This document shows positions 10,743 to 21,430 of a stretch of 64,000 nucleotides of DNA, piece after piece. The DNA lies in contig NC_089822.1 in assembly GCF_035046505.1 (NCBI RefSeq), positions 91,913,659 through 91,977,658 on the forward strand, in the 5' to 3' direction. This DNA comes from Tiliqua scincoides. Lineage: Eukaryota > Chordata > Lepidosauria > Squamata > Scincidae. The notes beneath the pieces are model-generated. The model had not been told where the DNA came from and made no database searches. It saw only the letters and a program-made list of their open reading frames with translations. Made by a program: the position numbers and the translations under genes. Positions within the stretch are counted from its first letter, which is position 1, and every line of letters begins with the position of its first letter.

Positions 10743-11931
10743 ACACCATTTCATTTGTGAGCCAGAAGTCTTCACTAGAAAAACTATCACCTTCTTTAAT
10801 CTGAATTATTCTTGGGAAGATAGAGCAGCAGATCTAGAAGTGCAATCACATTACTTTTTTTGGCCTGCATGTGATAGAGAAAGCCATTAGTGGAGAAGTG
10901 GATGAGCCCACACTCAGAAAGTCATCTTAATTTTTGCCAGGTCCAATGTTCGTGCATGATTGGCTTGGTGGAACAGCATTTTAAGTTAATAAGAGTGTTA
11001 GTAAGAAGGTGATCTGTATGAGATCAATTAAGATATGAGGCCGATGTTGCCAATTCGCTTTTGTAAACTCCTATCCCACAAACTAATTTAACTATCAGTA
11101 ACAAAACTTTACCAGATGTTTGAGCAGACAGATCAGGCAAACCATCCAAGAAGCAGTGACTCATTCTCAGGGGTGTAGTTGAGGGAGAACAGAACTCTGG
11201 GACTTGCCCTGTAGCAGGAGCAGTGATGTCATCCATAGGAAAACTCTGGTGCTAACTTTGAAACGTTTTCAAAGGATCTTGGTGAAGAAGCAGCACCAGT
11301 TTCAGTTGGAGGCAAACTGGGAAGTTTGCCTAGGGGCATTATGTCTAGTCTGTTGTCTTTCTTAAGGGTTGCCTGACAGAGAGTAAACAGCATATTATAT
11401 TAAGGATATAAGTATATGCAAATTTGCCTGCGAGTTCTACTGAATTTATTTCTGATAAACATGCAGAGGGTTAGCACTCTAATATACCTTCCTATGTTTA
11501 TCCAAGTTATTTTTAAATTGCATTTTAAAACATACGTATAAAAACTATTGCCACCCACTCCATGAATTTAGGATGAAATGAATTGCATCTTTAAATGAAG
11601 TACAATACGATTCAAAGGGGGAGTAAGTGGCAGAAGAAGAACACACTTATGAAAAAATGTAAAATTTTGTTGTTGTTGTTGTATTGTCTTAGTGTGGGGC
11701 ATGGCTATTGGAGTATTTGGACAAGCTTTTGCACTTCAAAATTTGCCTGTGACCTTTGGTTGCCCACCCAAGCCTGAAAGAGCTGCTACAAGGAGCTGTG
11801 GCACACCATGGAGCCTGAAAACAAGGACAGAATGTCAGGGATCTCCCATGATTGGGGCTAAACCAGGTATCCGAGCCCTCTAAGGGGGCTAGGGAAGCTT
11901 CTAGAGAGTGAAAAGAGCAGAATGAAAAAAG
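10743..11931. other. No recognisable feature
   Basis: AT-rich DNA with a short (TTG)n run at about 11668-11682. No convincing gene or repeat end. Confidence 0.35.
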
Positions 11932-12277
11932 CAGGGATGGGCCACGACTTGAGTTCGAGTCACAAAAACATGCGTTTTTTGCAACCTGTATGGATTTGAG
12001 TCACACGTGTCAAAAACTTGGGCACTGGAACTTGGGAGTTTTGCCCTAAAAATGAAAAGACCCAAATAGACTTGAGTCAAAGTTCACTTTTGTGTGTGCT
12101 TGCCTTTTTTTTTGGGGGGGGGGGCGCTCCTGTGGCTTGATACACTTTGCAAAAAGACTCAGGTTCAAGTCAAAATGACTCCCAAAACGGCCCTGGATGA
12201 GTGTGATGCCTACTATTATGACTCGTAGGAGACTCGAGTCAAGGGGGCGGAGACTCAGGACTCTATTCAAGACTTGG
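11932..12277 (+). mobile_element. hAT-type element rich in GACTCGAGTC-like motifs, right end lost
   Basis: Starts CAGGGATGGGCCACGACTTG, the same end type as at 29463 and 54725 (minus). Motifs of the form GACTTGAGTC or GACTCGAGTC recur at irregular spacing: CGACTTGAGTTCGAGTCAC, TAGACTTGAGTCAAAG, GGAGACTCGAGTCAAGG. A G-run lies at 12113-12124. The matching CCCATCCCTG end is absent, so it is truncated or overwritten. Confidence 0.55.
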
Positions 12278-12279
12278 TG

Positions 12280-13170
12280 CTGTGGTTCCAGAACGTCTCT
12301 GGAAAAGAGGCTGGCAGAAATGGCCTGAAAGAAAAAGGCAAGTATAAGAAAGAAAGAAGTAGGTTGGGCTGGAGGAGAACTGAGAGGGAGGAGACAGAAG
12401 AGAGACCAAAGAGAAGGGGGAAAGAAGCCCCTTGTTCCCAGGCCTGAAAGTTTTTCCTCTGGTGCAGGGAGGCCCAGTAGGAAGAGGAACCCATAAAGAT
12501 CAGGGCCATCCTAGTCCCTCAGATGCAGGGGGAGTTCTGGCAGTGAGCAGGGAAATCTATCCAGCGAACCCTTCGAGTGGGACTTGCCCTCATGCTCCAT
12601 CTCCTCTTTGCTCCTTAAGAAGATCTGTCTGACTGACACCAGGCCTGAGTGGCATAACTGCAGGACCTAGTGAATTTTAAGACAATGGGGCAGAGACCCT
12701 ATTGTTGTCCTCTGTTTCCTACAAGCGACAGTTAATCCCTTATAAACAGTTCCTTGATATCCAATGGTTAATTGCTGCCTGCCAGGTAAACGCAAGGTGT
12801 CCTATGCCATCCCTTATGATGTGGACCTGGGAAGGACCCCAAGGAGGCAGGAGGCAAGACATTATCACTATACCACTGCTTATTCTTATGGCTGAAAAGT
12901 ATGAAGTCATTTCCAAGACCGACTTTTACTGGCAAATGTCCCCATCTCTGCGCCAATACAGCATTGATTCATGCACAGAAACAGCACTCAGCCTTCACAG
13001 GCAATTTACCATAAATAAGCATCTGGATGTGCTTCCCCTATCTGAACATGCCTGAATTTGCTGGATGAATCCTTCCCTATCTCTTTTGATGCACGTGGGG
13101 AATTGTATCTCTGTCCAAGACCTCCAGTTGTTACCCAAACAACTACAGGAGGGTTTGGGACCATATATAA
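12280..13170. other. No recognisable feature
   Basis: Mixed-composition DNA. The 117-codon frame at 12702-13052 shows no domain I recognise. Confidence 0.3.
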
Positions 13171-13180
13171 GCTATTAAGT

Positions 13181-13806
13181 AGCAATTTTCAACCTTTTAC
13201 ATCTCACAGCACACTGACAAGGCTCTAAAATCATCATAAGAACATAAGAACAGCCCCACTGGATCAGGCCATAGGCCCATCTAGTCTAGCTTCCTGTATC
13301 TCACAGCGGCCCACCAAATGCCCCCAGGGAGAACACCAGATAACAAGAGACCTCATCCTGGTGCCTTCCCTTGCATCTGGCCTTCTGACATAGCCCATTT
13401 CTAAAATCAGGAAGTTGCGCATACACATTATGGCTTGTACCCCGTAATGGATTTTTCCTCCAGAAACTTGTCCAATCCCCTTTTAAAGGCGTCCAGGCCA
13501 GATGCCGTCACCACATCCTGTGGCAAGGAGTTCGACGGACCAACCACACACTGAGTAAAGAAATATTTTCTTTTGTCTGTTCTAACTCTCCCAACGCTCA
13601 ATTTTAGTGGATGTCACTAAGACATCAAGTTCACACATTTAGTGCGTCATCAAGGCACATCAACAGTTTTTTGACAATTGACAAGGCACACCACGCTTGC
13701 TGGTGGGGGTTCACACCCTGCAATGGCCTTACTAACAAATGACCCTCCCTCAAACTCCTGTGGCGCACCTACGGACCATTCATGGCACAGCGGTTGAATA
13801 TTGTTG
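13181..13806 (-). mobile_element. hAT-type element split by a CR1 insertion
   Basis: Same family as 9797-10019, inverted. Left part AGCAATTTTCAACCTTTTAC with CTCACAGCACACTGACAAGG (13181-13238), right part from about 13616 to GCGGTTGAATATTGTTG. Flanks TATTAAGT (13173-13180) and TATTAGAA (13807-13814) share five of eight bases. The interior is interrupted by a CR1 3' end. Confidence 0.7.
13239..13615 (-). mobile_element. CR1 LINE 3' end inserted in a hAT element
   Basis: Inverted copy of the CR1 3' region seen at 4520-4906. It begins CATAAGAACATAAGAACAGC (the 8-mer tail) and runs through CCAGTTAGG-free UTR sequence to the RT C-terminus, where the frame (minus) corresponds to RKYFFTQ, LPQDVV and FLEEKSI-like residues. 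It is 5'-truncated, as is usual for LINE insertions. It must be younger than the hAT element that contains it. Confidence 0.85.
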
Positions 13807-13814
13807 TATTAGAA

Positions 13815-14755
13815 GATGCCTACAGATTTTGATTCTGAGGAAACGTAGACCTTAATAGTGGAAAAAAAACAAACCTGAACACAACCATTTTAAAGAGATG
13901 AATGGCTACCTTTGGTTTTTGTTGTTCAGGCCTTGTGGTCTCTATAACACAACTAAAATACTGCCACTAACCACCTATGATGGCTCATGGGGGTGTGGGT
14001 GATGATAGTAGAGAGATTCATTTGGTTTGTTGCATGTGTAGTATGTCCATTGCACCACCTGGCAGGCTATCATACATGACTGGTGAATGGTACGCAGTTT
14101 GCTGGGCCACAGGCACATATGCACACATTGCTCCTTTGCCCCATTATCGTTTCTGGTCAAACAAGTTTTGTAAGATGCTTCAGGATTTCTAAAATCTGCA
14201 AAGTAAGGCAGAGATGTGCTTCACCTATCTGAAGTAGGACAACAGCAGTTGTACACTCCCTCCCCATGATGATTCTATTATGTCCCATTCAAAGCTCTGA
14301 AAAAGTGTCCAGCCTAATTTTACATGCATTTAGGCTTCAATCTAAAGCCAACAACATTCTCTTAGGATGCCTTTGATCCCACAGTTAGTGTAAGACTCTC
14401 CCAAACAGAAAAAGGACCATCATTCACAAATCCCTTCCCTTGTTTATAAGAGAAATAAAATTGTTCACAATTCATTTTTGAAGCTGCTTTCTAAGCAAAA
14501 AAAATTAAAAAATTAAAAATCCCAAGAATTATACCAGTTTTAAGATGAAGGGATATGATCCTTCTTTTTTTACAGACATGGGTTGTAACCCAAAGATCTG
14601 CAAGCAGAAAGGGCTTTACTGCAGCAGTTCCCAAGGGACAAGACACTTCAGCAACAGCTTGTGGAGGGTATGTCTAGGAACTGGCACTCAGTGCCGGGGT
14701 CCCCCCTCCATTAATTCCTTTCTTGGATCGCAGCCATGTGGGACATACTTACTCA
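13815..14755. other. No recognisable feature
   Basis: AT-rich DNA. No gene, RNA or repeat end could be named. Confidence 0.3.
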
Positions 14756-14811
14756 TCTCCAGTGCTTTTTTTGTAAAAAGAAAGGTGCAGGAACTCACAA
14801 CTTGTTAATCT

Positions 14812-14841
14812 TTTATTTATTTATTTATTTATTTATTTATA
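14812..14841. repeat. (TTTA)n microsatellite
   Basis: About seven tandem TTTA units, flanked by a T-rich stretch that reads like a LINE tail. An end-like GTGCTTTTTTTGTAAAAAG lies just upstream at 14762. Confidence 0.8.
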
Positions 14842-14895
14842 AACCGTTTTTTATTGGAGAAATAAAATATTTTTTATGTGCTTCCCCCCTAAAGA

Positions 14896-14936
14896 TGAAC
14901 TTACTTCTGAGTAGACATGCATAGGATTGGGCTGTC
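14896..14936. mobile_element. Half copy of the 90-bp MITE
   Basis: GAACTTACTTCTGAGTAGAC followed by ATGCATAGGATTGGGCTGT is the second arm of the family. It lies 500 bp upstream of the tandem array built from the same unit. Confidence 0.55.
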
Positions 14937-15435
14937 CATCTCCACATCCCCTTCCCCCTAGCTACTTTTTCTACACATGGGGAAAAATACTGTACAGGTA
15001 CACTTGTAGCACTACTTCGAGGAGAGGAAGCAGTGAATGGATTCCGAAAAATGGCTTACATGAGTTCCATGTAGTAAAATTACTCTAAGCAACTGTGAGA
15101 GTAAGAACAAAAAAGGAATTCTTACATGAGAGGGGTCCTTAGGTGCACATACATTTGCAAACAAGTGATTAAATATGGTTTAATTCAGGTATCAGAATAC
15201 TCTGTGTCTTTGGGAAGGCGCTTGGCATGCAGTTGTGTTCTCTGCTGCCCTGAGCAGCTGCTGTGCATTGCTGTAGAGGTGCTGTAAATGCTGGCTGGCG
15301 GAGGGCATGCTTGTGGGGGAAGGATGAGGAGGATCTCTGGCAAGGCTGGACAGCGCGTTGTACACACGTAGAATCCCTTTTCACCTGCCCTTAGCATGTG
15401 AAAACGGGTGCAGATATATATCTCTGCCAGGATTA

Positions 15436-16262
15436 AGAGCCCAATCCTAGGTATGTCTACTCTCAAGTAAGTCTCGTTCTAGTCAATGGAGCTTACTCCC
15501 AGGAAAGTTCCTAGGATTGCAGCCTAAGAACCCAATCCTATGCATGTCTACTCAGAAGTCCACTTTAGTGAATGGGGCTTACTGTGGATAGGACGGCAGC
15601 CTCAGGGCCCAATCCTGTGCCTGTCTCCTCAGAAGTCAGTCCCATTAGAGTCAATGGGGCTTCCTCCCAGGAAAGTGTGGAGAGGACTGCAGCCTCAGAG
15701 CCCCTCCTGTGCCTGTTTCCTCAGAAGTCAGTCCCAGTAGAGGCAGTGGGGCTTCCTCCCAGGAAAGTGTGGAGAGGACTGCAGCCTTAGAGCCAAAGCC
15801 TATGGCTGTCTCCTCAGAAGTCAGTCCCACTAGAGGCAGTGGGGTTTCCTCCCAGGAAGGTGTGGTGAGGACTGCAGCCTCAGAGCCAAAGCCTATGGCT
15901 GTCTCCTCAGAAGTCAGTCCCAGTAGAGGCAGTGGGGCTTCCTCCCAGGAAAGTGTGGAGAGGACTGCAGCCTTAGAGCCAAAGCCTATGGCTCTCTACT
16001 CAGAAGTCAGTCCCACTAGAGGCAGTGGGGTTTCCTCCCAGGAAGGTGTGGTGAGGACTGCAGCCTCAGAGCCAATGGCTGTCTCCTCAGAAGTCAGTCC
16101 CACTAGAGGCAGTGGGGCTTTCTCCCAGTAAGGTGTGGAGAGGACTGCAGCCTCAGAGCCCTTCCTTTGCCTGTCTACTCAGGCTGCAAGGCTATGCACC
16201 CTTTCCCAGGAGCAAGCCCCATTGAGCACAATGAGACTTACTTCTGAGTAGACACACCTAGG
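15436..16262. repeat. Head-to-tail array of MITE units, period about 93 bp
   Basis: Units begin near 15436, 15527, 15604, 15697, 15789, 15882, 15975, 16068 and 16155. Spacing is 91, 77, 93, 92, 93, 93, 93 and 87. Each unit is the 90-bp palindromic MITE (AGAGCCCAATCCT, CTCAGAAGTCAGTCCCA, TTCCTCCCAGGAA, GGACTGCAGCC) joined by a 3-bp TTA/TCA that equals the family's target duplication. Middle units alternate between two variants (AAAGTGTGGAGAGG and AAGGTGTGGTGAGG), so the last expansions copied pairs of about 186 bp. Because 93 is divisible by three, a repetitive frame of 140 codons (15709-16128) stays open. It is not taken as a gene. Confidence 0.88.
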
Positions 16263-16677
16263 CTTGTGCTGCAGATTGGCACGGGGGCTGCACCAGCCAG
16301 CTTCCTTCCCCTCCTCCTCTGCCAAGCCAGTACCTGGGTGTTCCATGGATGCCGCAGCCCGTCTTCCTGGCTGACTGTCTTCCTCCTCGGCGTCGGCGCG
16401 TGTCCCCTGCACCCTCCACCGGCTTGCAAGCTGCGCGGGGAAGCAGAGCGCAGGGGTAGGGGAGGCAGGCTGGGCTCAGGCGAGAGCTTGGGGATGGGGC
16501 AGGAGGGGGTCGTTGTGCGGTCAGGCAGGGGCCAGGCGCCCACCCACCCTGCACCCCCCAGCGAGTGCCTCTGTTTTGCTCCCCCCCTCCTGGAATGCCT
16601 CTGAAGGGGAGGGGCCCCTGCAAAAAGGTGCCGGAACTCCGTCCCCCGTGTTCCATTAGAAAAAAAGCTCTGCTCAT
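16263..16677. other. GC-rich stretch, unassigned
   Basis: Locally GC- and CpG-rich (GCGCGGGGAAGC, GGCGTCGGCGCG) in an otherwise AT-rich setting. It ends with GGTGCCGGAACTC and a GAAAAAAAGCTCTGCT end that loosely mirrors GTGCTTTTTTTGTAAAAAG and GGTGCAGGAACTC at 14762. These could be the two ends of one large transposon holding the array, but similarity is weak. No gene seen. Confidence 0.3.
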
Positions 16678-17180
16678 CTCTCAGAGCAGATGCTCCTGCT
16701 CAGCTTTTAGGTAGTGTGTGCTTGGAAATAAGGACCCAAATAATTTGCTAGCCTCAGTTCTCAATCTCTGTTTTCAAAATGGTGCTCATTTATGCACAGA
16801 TCCTTTCAAGTCACAGGTTCAAGGTGTACTATCACCACCCCAGCTGCCAACTCTTCCCTTGCTTGGCTTCTAATGTTCTGGGACTTTTCCATGAACAGAG
16901 GTTTTCACAGCTGATGCAGCTTCACTCTGATGAGAGCTGCCAAGTTATAGAAGCACCTGAGCCACCTGAAAAAGAGAAAGGCAGCCCAGGAGAATGGAGA
17001 TGCTTCCCCCTTACTTGGTGAAGAAGGGCAGGCCCTTATAGATGGATTCAGAGATATCCCCAGCCAGAGTTTAAACATACACAGTAGCAGCGGATTAAAG
17101 GGTACAACAGCAAATAACACAGGCCTACAAAACTGAGGGTGAGAAAAGTTTTTCCCAAACTTTATGGTGGTTTGATATGA

Positions 17181-17416
17181 ATTTGGGGTGCTGATTCCAA
17201 AAATGGCATCCGTTTTGCCCTATCACGACTAGTTTTGGAGATATAGTATAGCCTCATTAGTGAATGGTTCAAGCAGCTTTCTCATGAGGAAACCATGGTG
17301 TAGGCTTCCTCATGAGGAAGCTGCTTGAACCATTCACTAATGAGGCTATCCTATATCTCCAAAACTAGACATGATAGGGCAAAACGGATGCCATTTTTGG
17401 AATCAGCACCCCAAAT
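17181..17416. repeat. Foldback: 110-bp inverted arms, 16-bp loop
   Basis: The left arm (17181-17290) and right arm (17307-17416) are reverse complements at 106 of 110 positions by my count. Arm landmarks are ATTTGGGGTGCTGATTCC, CGTTTTGCCCTATCACG and TGAATGGTTCAAGCAGC. The arms can form a long hairpin if transcribed. No target duplication or terminal motif of a known superfamily was found at the outer edges. Non-coding. Confidence 0.9.
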
Positions 17417-17419
17417 ATA

Positions 17420-17928
17420 CCCAGGAATTGGTGTAACGTTTAAGGAAGCAAAATGTGTGTTTACCTGTGTAACCAGTCATTAGGGAGTAAATAGTCAAAT
17501 AATTTATTTTGTTGACCCAACATTAAAAAAAAAAGTCTGCATTTTTCAGCTAGGCACTTTTTCAACAATTGCAGTGTTATGAATTTGCAGTCAGCATTTA
17601 TGGCTTTTGGGTGGCATTAGTTGCATGTCTTAAACTTTGATCAAGGCCATGTAGAGATCTGAAACCTGTGACTCAAAGGCCCCCCTCCTCATTGGTCCAT
17701 ATTCAATCCCTTTTCTATTACGGGTAAAGCCTGAATAGGAGCCAGTTATGCTGAATTTCCCCAAAGCGATTGAAACTCTTGGTACCTGATCAATGCCACA
17801 ACACAGCAGTGGGCCGAAACCAACAATTTCCCTACCAAATCCCTCAACTGTATTTGCCCTTCCCTTTCCTTGGACGTGGGCAGTGCTCAAATCCCTTTGT
17901 TAGGTGAGGAAACAAACGTGCTCTAGCC
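17420..17928. other. No recognisable feature
   Basis: No gene or nameable repeat. The 86-codon minus frame at 17630-17890 has no recognisable motif. Confidence 0.3.
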
Positions 17929-18331
17929 CAGGGATGAGAAAACATTTTGGCAGGAGGGCCACATCATCTCTCTGACACTGTCAGGGGCAGGGGAAAAAAG
18001 AATTAATTTATATTCAAATTTGAATAAATTTTCATAAATTTACATAAATGAATACATTAGAGACAGAACTTACATGAGTGAATGAATCTGACTGAACTTA
18101 TGTGCAAAACACATGAGAACTATAATACAGGCATGTGGGACCACATGAGAATTATGAACTGTTTGCCACACACCTCTTGCACAGTGGAACATACAGATCA
18201 AGCCAGAAGCACATGGAGACATAAGTTGTTCAGAGGCAATGGGAAGGTTACAATAATGCCCAGGGAAAAGCAGAAAACAGATGGAGCCTAGGGAACCCGA
18301 GGGCCCCCAGGTTGGGGTTTGTCCACCCCTG
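17929..18331. mobile_element. hAT-type element, about 400 bp
   Basis: Left end CAGGGATGAGAAAACATTTT with GGCAGGAGGGCCACA. Right end GGTTGGGGTTTGTCCACCCC plus TG, the inverted counterpart (CAGGGGTGGACAAACC). CAGGG-type ends are characteristic of hAT Charlie-like elements. Flanks CTCTAGCC and TTCTGGTC are only partly alike. The interior is AT-rich with no transposase frame. Confidence 0.68.
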
Positions 18332-18334
18332 TTC

Positions 18335-19084
18335 TGGTCTTAAACTAATCACGCTTAGGTGGCCAGCAGGGTGCTTGCCCTTTCTAGTTTGTGATTCCAA
18401 AATACAGGAGCAATATCGAGAGCTGATGCCCTCCTTCTGCCAAAATACGAAGCAATGAACTGTACAGCAAAGTCACCATGCCAAGAGAGGGGAAAGAAAT
18501 CACTACATTCTTCTGACACTGCCCATGCTACAGCTGGGAATCCCAGAAGCATAATTATTACCTTCCCGCACCCCACCCCCCGCCCCAACAACCATGGGCC
18601 AACTGAAGCCTTGAATGAAGAAGGGGGGGGGGGCATATTACTGAACTTTTCTGCAAGTGCTTGCTCTTTTCTTCTGCCAGCTGGCCAAAACTATATATAA
18701 TTATACTTTTACCATGCCTGTAACAGTAAAGTGTCATTATAATTTTAATATGGGGAAAATAAGCTCACTGGAAAGCACAGGCTTACAGATAAGGGACTTA
18801 TCTGTAACAGAGTGAACTAACAGTACAGACCACAGGTTTTTTTTTTTGTTTTCTTTAAGGTTACAGATGCATGAATAGGCTTGCCATTCCAGATAGCCAA
18901 GAAACCAATTGCCTCCTCCCAAAAGTGAAAAATCATCACCTAACTCATCTAAGCAACCGCACTCCAGCATGTATGAAACCATCTTCTTGACTGAAACAAT
19001 AGTCCTACTCATGCTTTTCCCAGACCGTAATTACCTCTTGCCATTTCTAGCCAGCCTTCTACAGATAGATATACAGGAGAAGTA

Positions 19085-19085
<1 letters not shown>
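18335..19085. other. No recognisable feature
   Basis: No gene or nameable element. A G-run lies at 18623-18633. Confidence 0.3.

Positions 19086-19087
<2 letters not shown>

Positions 19088-19133
<46 letters not shown>
19088..19133. repeat. (AC)n microsatellite
   Basis: About 23 uninterrupted AC units. Its length and purity suggest it is polymorphic. The 125-codon frame running through it encodes a His-Thr tract and is not a gene. Confidence 0.97.
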
Positions 19134-19134
<1 letters not shown>

Positions 19135-20040
19135 ATTCCTTTTCACTATGTTCATTCATTTTCATTGTCATCATTAACAGCAGGCTTTACGTAAACCTGG
19201 CGCAAGACTCGCATCAGAACACAGTTCCTTCTTCCAGATCTCACCTTTTCCTCTGTATGGACTCTTTAAAGAAGCAAAAAATATGATCATTCCCTGCATT
19301 GCCTCCTTTCTTTAAAAAGCGCACCCAGAGGGAGAGACAGGTAGGAAGCTGGCTCTGTCCATAGCAGGCTGGCAGGAGCTGCTGACCTCCAATCTGCCAC
19401 CAATGCCCATGCTGGCTGTACGTCTATAAGTTGGGAATTTGCTGTCGCAGCAGCAGTGATAGCAGCAACATGTCTCCCTGTATCCCTCCACTGCTGTGTG
19501 AACTGGAACAGGGATTCCAACTGCCATAACATCCCATTTAAAAAACACAACAAATCTTTCCCCCTCATTTTTTTGAAAATCACATTTAAAAAAAAAAAAA
19601 CTTATACAGTAACAAGATGTCAGTACTTGCTTCTCCTTTTCCTCTGACCTCCTTTGGGCTTCCCAATGCTGAATCGACTTCAGTGTGGGCCTTGAGATCT
19701 CAATGCACAATGTGCATGTGCAGTTCCTACAGTTGCCTCAAACCCCGTTTGTTGCTGGTGGTGACAGTGGCTGCAATAATCCTGTGGCTGTACTTGTTTG
19801 CATACTGAAGACAACCCTGAATTTAGAGATAAAACCAAGAGGGGAAAAAACCTTGTCTTTGATATCCCACAAATTCAAATATAACTATTAAAGAGTTGTG
19901 AGAATAAAAAAAGTATTGTCTTGGTGATGAAAGCAACATAGGATGTCACCTGGTGGGCCACTTGTCTGCTACCCCCAGTAGGAGAGACATATCACCTGGA
20001 TGTTTGTTACGGTAACCATGCAAGGATACATTTTTTAAGT
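19134..20040. other. No recognisable feature
   Basis: Contains A-runs near 19588-19600 and several open frames up to 132 codons on the minus strand, none with recognisable motifs. Confidence 0.3.
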
Positions 20041-20049
20041 GGTGCCTTT

Positions 20050-20278
20050 TTTCTCAGATTTCAGCAGGGGGAAAGACACTGTCCCTATTCATAGTGTCTT
20101 TTCTAGTGGCTGTTTGCTAATGACTCTACCTTCTACCTTTTTTGGGGGGGGGTAACATTACATTTGTTGTAATGTCACATTTGTGACTTTTGGGACTTGG
20201 AATCCTCTTTTTATTTGTTTTATAACCATTTTTGCTGAAAAAAAGCAGAATATAAATATTCACAACAGCAACAACATA
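20050..20278 (+). mobile_element. LINE 3' tail (L2/CR1-like)
   Basis: Contains TAGTGTCTTTTCTAGTGGC, TTGTGACTTTTGGGACTTGG and GCAGAATATAAATATTCACA followed by an (ACA)n-like end. This matches in order the tails at 26253-26600 (minus) and 4963-5105 (minus). No coding part. Confidence 0.55.
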
Positions 20279-20319
20279 TGTATGTGCTGAAATACTGAAT
20301 AGAGTAAAATGACTACTAA

Positions 20320-20411
20320 CAGCACAATCCTATGCTTTTCTGCTCAGACGCAAGTCCCGACTGAATTCAATGAGACTTACTTTCAGGTACTTGCCTACAG
20401 TATTACAGCCC
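20320..20411. mobile_element. Short palindromic MITE
   Basis: Starts CAGCACAATCCTATGC after TAA (20317-20319). Core GAATTCAATGAGACTTACTT. It ends TATTACAGCC. Right-hand duplication is degraded. Same 90-bp family as 6935. Confidence 0.6.
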
Positions 20412-20521
20412 AAGTGTATCCAATGTCTACGATAGCCAATAACAGTTTTTCCTGCTTTTGGATGGCAGGGTGAGATATAGTGACTTCCTCCAGGTTATCC
20501 AGTGAACTCTGTAGCCAAGTA

Positions 20522-20680
20522 GAATTTTAGAAGTAGGCTACTTCAGAATGCCAAATGCAAGGGAGGGCACCAGGATGCAGGTCCTCCTGTTGTCTTGTGT
20601 GCTCCATGAGGCATCTGGTGGGCCATTGTGAGATACAGAACCTGAACGAGGTGGGTGTGATCCAGCGGGGCTTATTTGAA
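20522..20680 (+). mobile_element. CR1 3' UTR fragment
   Basis: Reads GGCTACTTCAGAATGCCAAA, GAGGGCACCAGGATGCAGG, GAGGCATCTGGTGGGCCA and GTGATCCAGCGGGGCTTATT. This is the same UTR as at 4748-4906, moderately diverged, and lacks the intact 8-mer tail. Confidence 0.8.
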
Positions 20681-20689
20681 CCCAGGCAT

Positions 20690-21430
20690 CCTCAATCCAA
20701 GCATTGCAACTCCACACTATCTTTTCTATTTTGAGGTGGATGCAGCCTTTACAGCTCAGCATGCAATGAGATCCTACCATTAAAGAGTAGTTCTTCTGAG
20801 TAATTATAATTATGTCTTGGTCAATGAAATAGGACAGGAGTGAATGGCAGTAGGAGGTGCACCACTTACAATGACAACTCCCAATTGTGGGTCCCATTTC
20901 TGACCCTTGAACAGGAAGATTGTGCTGAGTCAGAGATTTTTAGAGTGGCCAGTGATGAGGAAGTCGAAAATGTTAATGTCTTTCAGAACAGCATTCCTAT
21001 GCTGTGTCTCACCAACAGTCCATGTAGCATCTTATTTTTGACAGGGACCCATACATTTCAGATGAAATACAGGGACTCTGATACCTGGTGCCTGTGGATT
21101 TAGGGGGCATCCCAAGATCCCCTGGGGTGGGAGTTACTAATGGTGGGATTATGAGAGTGATCTGCTATGGCTGAAAGATGAGCAGTGGTTGAAAGACCAT
21201 GGGTCTGAGAAGCTCAGATGGAACACTGCCAGCAGCAGTCATGCTTCTCTGTTTTATCCTTCAAGTTAGTGTTTAGGCTGGAAGGAAATATGATCAAGAT
21301 GGTTGCCGCCCCAGAGGGCAACTCGGTGTCATGTTCCCCTTTTTCTTCTATTGCAGTTATTGAAGCATGCATTATCATGTTGTATGTTCACCTGCCGTGT
21401 TATTTGACTAATTGCTTTTAGCATTTGAAG
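20690..21430. other. No recognisable feature
   Basis: No gene or nameable element. Frames stay below 90 codons on the plus strand. Confidence 0.3.

Noticed and set aside
15709-16131. Repetitive 140-codon protein as a gene
   Set aside because: Openness follows from a 93-bp tandem period. No start context, signal or homologous protein supports it. Kept only as an observation.
15436-16262. CRISPR array
   Set aside because: Units are contiguous near-identical MITE copies with no unique spacers, in vertebrate DNA.
16263-16677. CpG-island promoter of a host gene
   Set aside because: No exon follows on either strand, and the stretch ends in a transposon-like terminus. Composition alone is not enough.
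14760-16677. Single 1.9-kb transposon enclosing the MITE array
   Set aside because: The proposed ends share only short A/T-run-rich similarity and no duplication was found. Too weak to call.
18909-19286. 125-codon frame
   Set aside because: It is held open by the (AC)n microsatellite.
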